Source: CAYUPI01 sp964446585
GTDB taxonomy: Bacteria; Verrucomicrobiota; Verrucomicrobiia; Limisphaerales; UBA8199
Reading direction: 5' to 3'
DNA length: 5,471 nucleotides
NCBI GenBank assembly: GCA_964446585.1
Contig: CAYUPI010000127.1
Coordinates: forward strand, 1 to 5,471
The notes under the pieces are model-generated. The model was not told the origin of the DNA. It saw nothing but the letters and a program-made list of their open reading frames with translations, and did no database searches. The position numbers and the translations under genes were made by a program. Within the stretch, counting starts at the first letter, position 1; each line of letters opens with the position of its first letter. Below are positions 1-5,471 of the stretch, one piece after another.

Positions 1-59
1 CTATCATAAAACCGGATCGCGCGAAAGATCACCCCCTTTTTCAGCAGCCTGCTAAGTGA
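1..59 (+). CDS. Possible 3' end of an upstream gene (partial)
   Basis: The third forward frame is open from the window edge to a TGA at 57-59 and reads IIKPDRAKDHPLFQQPAK at its end. The charged, proline-containing tail looks like an ordinary protein C-terminus. Eighteen codons are too few to identify a family. The second forward frame is also open here, to a TAA at 53-55, so the choice of frame is only a preference based on composition. No function is proposed. Confidence 0.25.
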   Translation, partial: IIKPDRAKDHPLFQQPAK

Positions 60-432
60 GAACAAAATGATAAATGATAGGAAATTGCTTTTTGTGTGCC
101 CGCCTGTACTGAGCGATGCGCGGGTGAGGGAGCATTGGTTTTCGGGTCTCACCAAGCATGTATCCAGCGTATCAAGAGCCGGCCTGGGCGTCAACAACCA
201 TCGGTTCGCCACCCGACCGCAGACACAATCCGCAAGATTTCTCCGGAAGAGGCCGTCAGGCTGAATCTACCCCAGTCCTGGCGGTGCCATGACAGGACGT
301 GAAAGGCTTGCGACGAACTTGGACCCAGTCCGTATCCACGCTGTCACACCTATTTCTCTTGCCTGACAAAGTGGAACGGCAACTCCGAATTCTCGGCCGT
401 GCCATAACCGCGAATCGCCCGCTCGACGATTT

Positions 433-532
433 GCGCCCGTCCCCGGGCGCAGCAACCCACGATCTCCCCAACGCCTGCGAGAAATCAAGCGCGCCTCAGC
501 ACACGAACTTTGCTGCGCCCGGGGACGGGAGC
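433..532. repeat. Pair of GC-rich hairpins in inverted orientation (REP/BIME-like)
   Basis: Bases 436-455 and 510-529 are perfect reverse complements over 20 bp. The match extends to 433/532 with one mismatch and encloses about 54 bases. The left copy is itself a palindrome: 432-439 pairs with 444-451 (8 bp, TCCC loop). The right copy folds the same way with one mismatch. Two inverted copies of a small palindrome a short distance apart is the layout of bacterial interspersed REP doublets. The whole unit could also fold as one long hairpin. No target-site duplication and no adjacent transposase is visible. Family membership is inference. Confidence 0.6.
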
Positions 533-643
533 GCTCCGCCAGCCTTTACTGAGGGTTACGGCACTCATACATTCACCATACACAATTGGCGGAGGGCCTT
601 GTAAACATGGAACTGCATAAAGGCCGGAAACAAGACTGCCAAC

Positions 644-647
644 GGAA
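644..647 (+). promoter_or_regulatory. Ribosome binding site of the truncated propeller gene
   Basis: GGAA lies six bases before the ATG at 654. Together with the following secretion-signal-like residues it supports this as the original start of the PQQ-like gene. Confidence 0.4.
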
Positions 648-653
648 TTCTAT

Positions 654-977
654 ATGAAGCCTGCACGGACGACTTTTCTGATGGTCGTGGTCGTAGCTCT
701 ATCAAGCTCCTCGCAAGAGGCGGAGAACGGTGGCGACCTGTGGTGGCCCCAGTTTAGAGGACCGAACTCCACGGGAATCGGCGCAGGCAAGCCCCCCGTT
801 CACTTTGGCCCCAGCCAAAACGTCAAGTGGAAGACGGCTGTTGGGTCAGGATTGTCTTCGCCTGTCATTTGGGCGGAACGCGTCTTCCTGACACAATTCG
901 ATCAACCGAGCCAGAAACTCGCCACGCTGGCGCGCCGTCGCAGCGGGCCGGGACAACGTTATCCGCCTTGTCCATGA
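654..977 (+). pseudogene. Truncated secreted PQQ-like beta-propeller protein (N-terminal remnant)
   Basis: The ATG at 654 begins a signal-peptide-like start: basic MKPARTT, then hydrophobic FLMVVVVAL, then a Ser-rich stretch. From about residue 30 comes WPQFRGPNSTGI, then NVKWKTAVGSGLSSPVIW and VFLTQF. These blocks are typical of the first blade of BamB/PQQ-enzyme-like propeller proteins, abundant in Verrucomicrobia and Planctomycetes and usually 400 residues or more, probably exported. Similarity holds to about residue 95 (KLATLA, then RRRSG); the expected acidic residue before the Arg pair is missing, and the frame then runs through unrelated sequence to a TGA at 975-977. Other frames of 930-1035 do not restore the propeller. 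The gene has lost its 3' three quarters by deletion or rearrangement and stops 58 bases before the chaperone start. A short functional secreted protein is possible but unlikely. Confidence 0.75.
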
Positions 978-1035
978 AGAATCCTTCTGCTCTGTTGGCG
1001 CAACGATCAGGAACAATACCTGACTGTTTTTATCT

Positions 1036-3111
1036 GTGAGCAGAATTGTCGGCATTGATTTAGGCACAACCAACTCGCTCGTCGCGACAGTCGATTCGGG
1101 TATCCCGCTGGTCATCGCGGACGCCGAGGGGCGGCGTCTGACGCCCTCGGTGGTGCACTTTCCGGGAGCCGGTGCTGAGCCGATTGTCGGCCATCCGGCC
1201 AGCCGCGTCCGCGTCCTCAAGCCGGTCGAGACGGTTTATTCGGTGAAACGGTTCATCGGCCGCCGCCGTTCCGATTTGTCGGAGGAGGAAATGCTCGTCA
1301 CCTATCCCCTGCCGGCCGAAGGCGCCGGTCCCGTGACAATCCCCATCCACGGCCATTCTTATTCGCCGGAGGAGATTTCGGCGGAGGTCCTTAAAAAGCT
1401 GAAAGCGGATGCCGAGCGGTACTTTGGAGAAGCGGTGGAGCGGGCCGTCATCACCGTGCCCGCCTATTTCAACGATGCCCAGCGCAATGCCACCAAAAAG
1501 GCCGGAGAACTGGCTGGCTTTACGGTCGAGCGCATCGTCAATGAACCGACCGCCGCGGCGCTGGCTCATGGGCTCTATCGCCTTAAGGAACAGGCAAAGA
1601 TCGCAGTCTATGATTTAGGAGGCGGCACGTTCGACCTCTCCATCCTGGAACTCAACAACGGCGTATTCCAGGTGCTAGCAACGAATGGCAATACGCGGCT
1701 CGGTGGCGATGATCTGGACACACGGCTGGTGGATTTTCTCGTTGAGAAGATTCGCGCCGCCGGCGGACCCGACCTGACCCGCACGACGCATGGAAACCAA
1801 CTCATAAATCTGATCGCAGCGAAGGCCTCCTCTCCCCAGCCCTCTCCTCCAGGGGAGGAGAGGGAGGAGAGGTCCGCGACAAGCATTTGTGAGATGGGCC
1901 CTAAGGTACCATCGAAAACACCCGAGTCGCGCCTGGCAGAGCCCGAATTAGGCATGCTCGCCCGCATCCGCGAGGCCGCTGAAAACGCCAAAATCCTTCT
2001 CTCAGCGGAACTGGAGGTCGAGGTCACGCTGCCCTTTCTGACCCCAGGTTTCAGTTTCAGTTACAAACTCGGCCGCGCGGAACTGGAAGATCTGACGCGT
2101 GATCTCATTTACCGGACGCGCGCTCATTGCTTGCGTTCGCTCGCGGACGCCAGGCTGGAATCCAAAGAGCTCGCACAGGTCCTGCTCGTGGGCGGCCAGA
2201 CGCGGATGCCGCTGGTGCGCAAGCTAGTCAGCGAATGGTTCGGTTGCGCCGAATTTGAAGAAGCACGCGGGTCGGTGCGATTGGGCAGCGATTATCACCG
2301 GCCGGCGGGGCCCGAGCTCAACACGTCGCAAAATCCGGACGAGGCGGTGGCGCTCGGCGCGGCGATCCAGGCCGAGATCCTGTCCGGCGGGTTTCAGAAC
2401 ATGCTGCTGCTTGACGTGACGCCCCTGTCGCTGGGAATCGAGACCTTCGGCGGACTGATGAATGTGATCATCCCGCGCAACTCGACAATACCGGTCAAAG
2501 CCGGCGAGTCGTTCACGACCGCGGTCGATTACCAGCGGGAGGTGCTCATCCACGTGCTGCAAGGCGAACGCGAGCGCGCCGCTGATAACTGGAGCCTGGG
2601 GCGGTTTACGCTGGCGTTCGCGCCGGCGCCGCGTGGGGTGCCGCGTGTCGGCGTGCAATTCGAGTTGGACGCGAATGGCATTCTGCACGTGCTGGCGCGC
2701 GACCTAAAGACCGGCAAGGAAAAGGTCGTCGAGATTGAGTCAGCGGTGGATGTGGACGATGCGGCAGTGCAGCGGATGGTGGAAGAATCGGTCGAGCACG
2801 CGTTCGAGGACATGGCCACGCGGCGCTGGGTAGAAACCAGGTTGAAAGCTACCGAGTTGACCTCCGCCACACGCAAAGGCCTGGCCGAGTGCGCGGGGGA
2901 ACTGGGCGCCGAAAAAGAATCCGCCGTCGAAACCGCGCTACGCGAGGTCGCAACCGCGCTCGCAAGTGAGAATTCCAAGACAAACACCGGCGACCTGCCG
3001 CGACTTCAAGCCGCTTGCGCCGCGCTGGACGAGGCGACTCGACCGCTGGCCGAACTTCTGATGAACAAGGCGCTGGATGCTCAACTGAGGAAGCGCGGCG
3101 TGATCCAGTGA
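1036..3111 (+). CDS. Hsp70-family molecular chaperone (DnaK/HscA-like) with an insertion in the ATPase domain
   Basis: ATP-driven cytoplasmic protein-folding chaperone of 691 residues. The ATPase domain shows phosphate-1 IDLGTTNS (7-14), catalytic-lysine segment SVKRFIGR (Lys71, equivalent to DnaK Lys70), NEPTAAA, phosphate-2 YDLGGGTFD (192-200), LATNGNTRLGGDD with Thr220 at the DnaK autophosphorylation position, and LLVGGQTRMP (about 383-392). The interdomain linker LLLDVTPLSLG spans 457-467. A substrate-binding beta domain (HVLQGERERAADN, NGILHVLARD) and helical lid follow. The tail LRKRGVIQ lacks DnaK's acidic end and resembles HscA. Two places are longer than DnaK: about 54 extra residues at roughly 250-306 and about 20 before NPDEAV. 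The second is probably a trait of the verrucomicrobial subfamily. The GTG start is chosen because the conserved N-terminus begins there; AGGAA at 1009-1013 is too distant to be a good ribosome site. There is no J-protein, grpE or isc gene nearby and no CIRCE operator, so DnaK-paralogue versus HscA-type role is unresolved. Confidence 0.93.
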   Translation: MSRIVGIDLGTTNSLVATVDSGIPLVIADAEGRRLTPSVVHFPGAGAEPIVGHPASRVRVLKPVETVYSVKRFIGRRRSDLSEEEMLVTYPLPAEGAGPVTIPIHGHSYSPEEISAEVLKKLKADAERYFGEAVERAVITVPAYFNDAQRNATKKAGELAGFTVERIVNEPTAAALAHGLYRLKEQAKIAVYDLGGGTFDLSILELNNGVFQVLATNGNTRLGGDDLDTRLVDFLVEKIRAAGGPDLTRTTHGNQLINLIAAKASSPQPSPPGEEREERSATSICEMGPKVPSKTPESRLAEPELGMLARIREAAENAKILLSAELEVEVTLPFLTPGFSFSYKLGRAELEDLTRDLIYRTRAHCLRSLADARLESKELAQVLLVGGQTRMPLVRKLVSEWFGCAEFEEARGSVRLGSDYHRPAGPELNTSQNPDEAVALGAAIQAEILSGGFQNMLLLDVTPLSLGIETFGGLMNVIIPRNSTIPVKAGESFTTAVDYQREVLIHVLQGERERAADNWSLGRFTLAFAPAPRGVPRVGVQFELDANGILHVLARDLKTGKEKVVEIESAVDVDDAAVQRMVEESVEHAFEDMATRRWVETRLKATELTSATRKGLAECAGELGAEKESAVETALREVATALASENSKTNTGDLPRLQAACAALDEATRPLAELLMNKALDAQLRKRGVIQ
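1829..1872. repeat. Palindromic repeat inside the Hsp70 coding region
   Basis: Bases 1840-1850 and 1854-1864 are perfect 11-bp reverse complements with a three-base loop. An outer stem pairs 1829-1835 with 1866-1872 (7 bp) across a small asymmetric internal loop. The left side is almost entirely pyrimidine and the right side almost entirely purine, unlike the surrounding coding sequence. It is read in the Hsp70 frame as SSPQPSPPGEEREER (residues 265-279), a low-complexity peptide typical of dispersed palindromic elements translated inside bacterial genes. The full inserted unit may extend to about 1950, where Hsp70 similarity resumes at Met307. Confidence 0.75.
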
Positions 3112-3132
3112 GCGGATGAAAAGAAACGCCTG

Positions 3133-3160
3133 CCGCAACCCCGGCTCGAGGTTGTGGTTT
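3133..3160 (+). terminator. Weak intrinsic-terminator-like hairpin after the Hsp70 gene
   Basis: Bases 3133-3140 pair with 3150-3157 (8 bp with one G-T pair, nine-base loop), starting 21 bases after the chaperone stop. Only three T residues follow before AAAA, so it is a poor rho-independent terminator. Its place between two convergent genes favours a termination role. Confidence 0.35.
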
Positions 3161-3213
3161 AAAATGGAGCCGGCGGACGCGCATCGCTGGCGCAGCGGTC
3201 CACCGCTTCCGAT

Positions 3214-3483
3214 CTATTCGGCGTGGGAAGCCACCGGTGATCGCTTGGCCGCGCGGGAACCGGCCTGCAACATATAGCTGAGCGTGCCATAATAACGACG
3301 CTTCAGGCCACGCTTCTTGCGTTGGCGTTCACGCGCTTTCACCAGGTGTTTCAAGCACCGCGAGCCTTGCACCGCAGGCTCGCCGCATTCGGTGCACCGA
3401 CTATCCCGTTGCATGCGCAACTGATATTTGCGCTGCCGAGAGATCGGCAGGTCTGTGAACTCGTCTTGTATGCGTCTTCTCAT
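3214..3483 (-). CDS. Small basic protein with a Cys/His putative zinc-binding motif
   Basis: An 89-residue protein rich in Arg and Lys. The core reads DLPISRQRKYQL, then CTECGEP (Cys30, Cys33) and CLKH (Cys43, His46), then a very basic segment (KARERQRKKRGLKRR, about 48-62). The C-x2-C / C-x2-H spacing suggests one zinc-knuckle-like site, and the charge suggests nucleic-acid binding; both are inference. I recall similar short uncharacterised proteins with a SRQRKYQLR block in Verrucomicrobia and Planctomycetes, but no known function. I chose the ATG at 3483 because GGAA sits five bases before it and the conserved-looking part begins just after. A GTG at 3540 would add 19 residues that look unrelated. 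The gene converges on the Hsp70 gene and ends about 100 bases from it. It is not obviously co-transcribed with anything. Confidence 0.65.
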   Translation of the reverse strand: MRRRIQDEFTDLPISRQRKYQLRMQRDSRCTECGEPAVQGSRCLKHLVKARERQRKKRGLKRRYYGTLSYMLQAGSRAAKRSPVASHAE

Positions 3484-3630
3484 TTTTGTTCCGTTAGCGC
3501 CCGGCAACTGACGCTTGGTGGTGATTTGACTGCTCGACACGCCTGATCACTCAAATATTGTTTTACCAAGCTCGCCTATCACCCCCTAATCTTCCACATA
3601 ATTTGACAAGTGCAAATTATCATCGCGCCT

Positions 3631-4004
3631 TTATGGCACGATTCGCACGCGGTAAAAAGCGGCGGAAGCGTTGGTAAGAGCGCCCGGATCGAGGTAATTC
3701 GTGGGCAGGCCGGTCGTGTTGGTGACGAAAAACAAATCGGTGAAGCTGCCGGAACCGCCGCTGGTAAAGCCGCCAACTGATTTTTGCAAGGCATTGGTCC
3801 TGCCCAAGCCGCGGATAGTGTTAGTGAATGAGACCATATCGAAGTTATTCCTTCTCAGGAGGCTGTCGGCATTGCCATTGATCGAAACGGTGACCTCAAT
3901 GCTGTCGCAACCGGCCAAGGTGCCGCTAGACGGCGAGATAGTTAGCCAATTGGCCTTGTTGCTTGCGGCCCAAGTGAAGGCTTCGGAACCAGCGTTCGTA
4001 ACTC
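3631..4004 (-). pseudogene. C-terminal remnant of a secreted protein: BACON-like domain and verrucomicrobial tail
   Basis: Read on the minus strand from about 4004, the frame gives TNAGSEAFTWAASNKANWLT, ISPSSGTLAG, EVTVSINGNADSL and VSFTNT. These are hallmarks of BACON-like immunoglobulin-fold domains, thought to bind carbohydrate or act as spacers in secreted proteins. A Gly/Ser-rich linker follows, then TNYLDPGALTNASAAFYRVRIVP in two adjacent pieces, a tail I associate with exported Verrucomicrobia proteins. The only start codon in the frame is a TTG at 3918, in the middle of the domain, so this is not a gene in its own right. It abuts the EEP fragment upstream and is out of phase with it. 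The simplest reading is the end of the same gene after an internal deletion. Confidence 0.6.
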
Positions 4005-4268
4005 TGCTGTGACCTGATTGATTTGAGCGGCCTGGTCCGCCGAGACGCCATTATCCTGCAACTCGTTAAACAGCAGAATATCAGGCTGATTGAAGTTCAC
4101 GATCCTGGCCATGGCCTGGACGCCGGCGGTAACATTGCTCGCGAAATTTCCCAAGGTTCCGTGGATGCTCCACTGCATCACTTTGACGCTCTGGGCTTTG
4201 AGTGAAGACTGGGACAGAAGCAACGCGCAGACGGAGGCGCCAAAAACAGGGACTGAACTCAATTTCAT
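3942..4268 (-). pseudogene. N-terminal fragment of a secreted endonuclease/exonuclease/phosphatase-family protein
   Basis: From the ATG at 4268 the protein opens with MKLSSVPVFGASVCALLLSQ and a likely signal-peptidase site near LKA-QS. It then enters the first strand of an EEP fold: VKVMQWSIHGTLGN, and about 35 residues later PDILLFNELQDNG, whose Glu is the usual metal ligand. The EEP family cleaves phosphodiesters in nucleic acids or phospholipids. The conserved Asn of the first motif (WN-I-x-G) appears as Ser here. Similarity stops after INQVTAEL; the frame then runs on for about 20 residues read out of phase over the BACON remnant, to a TAA at 3942-3944. The rest of the domain, including the usual GDxN and SDH motifs, is missing. 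Starts at 4358 (ATG) or 4415 (GTG) would add an N-terminal extension, but 4268 gives the best signal peptide. It is divergent from the hydrolase gene. Confidence 0.6.
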
Positions 4269-4421
4269 TAAATCTATGGGGCCCGCAAGCTGCTCTAATG
4301 GAGAGCGGAAAAATGTCGCCAAAACAAGTAAAAACCTCCGAATCGACTCGTGTTCCATCGCTTTCGCAAACCGAGTTGAGTTTTCTTCGAATCGCAGGAA
4401 CAATGGAACGGTCAACGATTT

Positions 4422-5351
4422 ATGACCAAACCGAAAGCTTATCGGCCAGCCCCTTCACAGCAACCTTTGCCCCGTTCGTTCAAGGATCTGACACCGGCCA
4501 AGCATTTCAATCCGCGCACATTCTTTCGCGAGATGGTCTGGAAAACATTGCTCACGCGTCGTACGGGCCAGCACCGCCAACCGGCCTTTCCAAAGTTAAC
4601 CATTGGCCAAGTGGCGGTCACTTGGATTGGCCATGCCTCGTTTCTGGTGCAGTTCACCGACCTGAACGTTCTCATTGACCCGAACTTTGCCAATTGGCTC
4701 TTCCTACTCAAACGCATCAAGCGCTCGGGATTGAAAATTGAGCATTTGCCCCCGATTGACCTCGTGCTGCTGACCCATGCGCATTTCGATCACTTTCACA
4801 AACCGACCCTGCGCCGCCTGCCTCATCCGAAGATCGCAGTTATGCCCTGGGGAGTGGGCGACCTGGCCTATGACCTGGGATTTGGGCGCGTCGTCGAGTT
4901 GGAATGGTGGGACAGCTTTTCGCACCGGGACTGGAAAGTCACCTTGACTCCGTGCAAACATTGGGGTGCCCGCACGTTGCGCGATCATCATCGGGGTTAT
5001 GGCGGTTTTGTCCTCGAACACCAGGGGCGGCGGATTTATCACGCGGGCGACAGCGCGTATTTCGATGGGTTTAAGGATATCGGCAAGAGCTGTGCTCCCG
5101 AAATCGCCCTGCTGCCGATTGGCGCTTATCACCCCGAATCCTTTCGCCGCGTTCACATGGGGCCTGACGAGGCGATCCGGGTATTCAAGGACCTGCGCGC
5201 ACACTGGCTCGTGCCTATGCACTATGGCAGCTTTCGGTTGTCATTCGAAGATCTGGACGAACCGCCACGATGGCTACAGATGCTGGCACAGCAAGAGGGC
5301 CTGAGTCAGCGTCTGCGAGTGCTCGAAGAGGGTATCCCTCACGTCTTCTAA
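4422..5351 (+). CDS. Metallo-beta-lactamase-fold hydrolase, NAPE-PLD-like
   Basis: A 309-residue protein covering a complete metallo-hydrolase domain of the UlaG/NAPE-PLD branch. An N-terminal basic extension (about 1-60) precedes VTWIGHASFLVQF and VLIDPNF. The metal site shows THAHFDH (His119, His121, Asp123, His124), with further ligand candidates His180 in CKHWGARTL, Asp210 in HAGDSAYF and His267 in MHYGSF. Several blocks follow mammalian N-acyl-phosphatidylethanolamine phospholipase D closely as I remember it: VVELEWW, TPCKHW, AGDSAYFDGFKDIG and LPIGAYHPESF. That enzyme releases N-acylethanolamines from membrane phospholipids; the bacterial substrate is unknown, so phospholipid hydrolysis is inference. 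No signal peptide or membrane segment is visible, so it is probably cytoplasmic or membrane-peripheral. The ATG at 4422 fits the family start, but its nearest purine-rich site (GGAACGG, 4405-4411) is rather distant. No partner genes are visible. Confidence 0.9.
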   Translation: MTKPKAYRPAPSQQPLPRSFKDLTPAKHFNPRTFFREMVWKTLLTRRTGQHRQPAFPKLTIGQVAVTWIGHASFLVQFTDLNVLIDPNFANWLFLLKRIKRSGLKIEHLPPIDLVLLTHAHFDHFHKPTLRRLPHPKIAVMPWGVGDLAYDLGFGRVVELEWWDSFSHRDWKVTLTPCKHWGARTLRDHHRGYGGFVLEHQGRRIYHAGDSAYFDGFKDIGKSCAPEIALLPIGAYHPESFRRVHMGPDEAIRVFKDLRAHWLVPMHYGSFRLSFEDLDEPPRWLQMLAQQEGLSQRLRVLEEGIPHVF

Positions 5352-5471
5352 CGGGCTGATTTCAAGCAGCTTAGATAGCACTTTCCGTCAGGGCAATCCG
5401 AACGCCTCCGTGCGCAGGAGCGCATCTTGATACCACCACCATCTTAAGTGCTGACCCAAAGCTCGTCCCAA
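5352..5471. other. Intergenic end of the window, no gene supported
   Basis: No frame here shows a recognisable protein. A small hairpin (5411-5415 with 5420-5424, AGGA loop, plus one G-T pair outside) could help end transcription of the hydrolase gene, but it has no T tract and is not convincing as an intrinsic terminator. Confidence 0.4.

Larger units (their letters stand above)
60..653. other. Non-coding or degraded stretch with no recognisable gene
   Basis: Several short open frames of 65-101 codons overlap here on both strands. None shows a conserved motif, plausible protein composition or clear ribosome binding site, and the longest forward one runs straight through the inverted hairpin pair, so I treat them all as chance frames. 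The stretch contains the repeat pair listed separately. A weak sigma70-like arrangement (TTTACT at 545-550, 17 bases, TACATT at 568-573) lies about 80 bases before the propeller remnant and could have been its promoter, but each box matches only four of six consensus bases. Confidence 0.5.

Noticed and set aside
299..604. A 101-codon forward open frame and overlapping minus-strand frames at 256-488
   Set aside because: They pass through the inverted hairpin pair, have arginine/proline-rich compositions typical of GC-rich chance frames, show no motif and lack a ribosome site.
980..1035. Possible heat-shock control (CIRCE-type inverted repeat or sigma70 promoter) before the Hsp70 gene
   Set aside because: No TTAGCACTC/GAGTGCTAA repeat is present. 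TTGGCG at 995-1000 has no matching -10 box at proper spacing.
1060..1569. Long minus-strand frames opposite the Hsp70 gene (also 1608-2027, 2224-2688, 2529-2987)
   Set aside because: They are antisense shadows of an unambiguous, conserved Hsp70 coding region and show no family resemblance.
3181..3211. tRNA-like or structured RNA between the convergent genes
   Set aside because: Only a short stem around AGCGG/CCGCT is present. There is no cloverleaf, anticodon arm or T-arm signature.
3603..3635. Perfect TTGACA box on the plus strand at 3603-3608
   Set aside because: No acceptable -10 box lies 16-18 bases downstream, and it would point into the minus-strand pseudogene with no plus-strand gene to serve.
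3701..4012. Plus-strand 103-codon frame, and plus-strand frames at 4090-4425 and 4202-4678
   Set aside because: They are complementary to, or out of frame with, the recognisable BACON/EEP remnants and the hydrolase, and show no motifs of their own.
4704..5222. Minus-strand 172-codon frame opposite the hydrolase gene
   Set aside because: It is antisense to a protein with a full set of metal-site motifs, and its sequence shows no recognisable domain.

Overview
The window looks like chromosomal DNA of a Verrucomicrobiota-type bacterium, most like soil or freshwater Limisphaerales/Pedosphaera relatives. This is inferred from recognised family traits, not from a search. The traits are: a PQQ-type beta-propeller start with the WPQFRGPN block; an Hsp70 with a verrucomicrobial-looking insert before NPDEAV; a protein C-terminus ending in FYRVRIVP after a BACON-like domain; and a small basic protein with two Cys/His pairs. 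The intact genes are GC-rich and densely coding, and the stretches between them are rich in broken genes and repeats.

Layout. Bases 1-59 may be the 3' end of an upstream gene. Bases 60-653 hold no gene I can support, but contain a pair of GC-rich hairpins that are inverted copies of each other (433-451 and 510-532; 20 bp perfect between copies). Bases 654-977 are the 5' end of a secreted PQQ-like beta-propeller gene, cut off after about 95 recognisable residues. Bases 1036-3111 encode a full-length Hsp70 chaperone, closer to the DnaK/HscA group than to the short Hsp70-like proteins. Its ATPase domain carries an extra ~54 residues, part of which is encoded by a palindromic repeat (1829-1872) read in frame. 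A weak terminator-like hairpin follows.

On the minus strand lies a small basic protein gene with a C-x2-C / C-x2-H pattern (3483-3214). Next come two fragments of what was probably one secreted protein: the N-terminus of an endonuclease/exonuclease/phosphatase (EEP) protein (4268-3942) and an out-of-phase C-terminal BACON-like domain (about 4004-3631). Divergent from these, 4422-5351 encodes an intact metallo-beta-lactamase-fold hydrolase strongly resembling NAPE-hydrolysing phospholipase D. The last 120 bases hold no supported gene.

The genes do not form an obvious operon or pathway. The Hsp70 has no dnaJ, grpE, hscB or iscU neighbour and no CIRCE operator. The hydrolase stands alone. I see no CRISPR array, tRNA, rRNA, complete mobile element or convincing new multi-gene system. 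The most interesting features are the repeat-derived insertion in the chaperone, the paired inverted hairpins at 433-532, and the internally deleted EEP-BACON gene.
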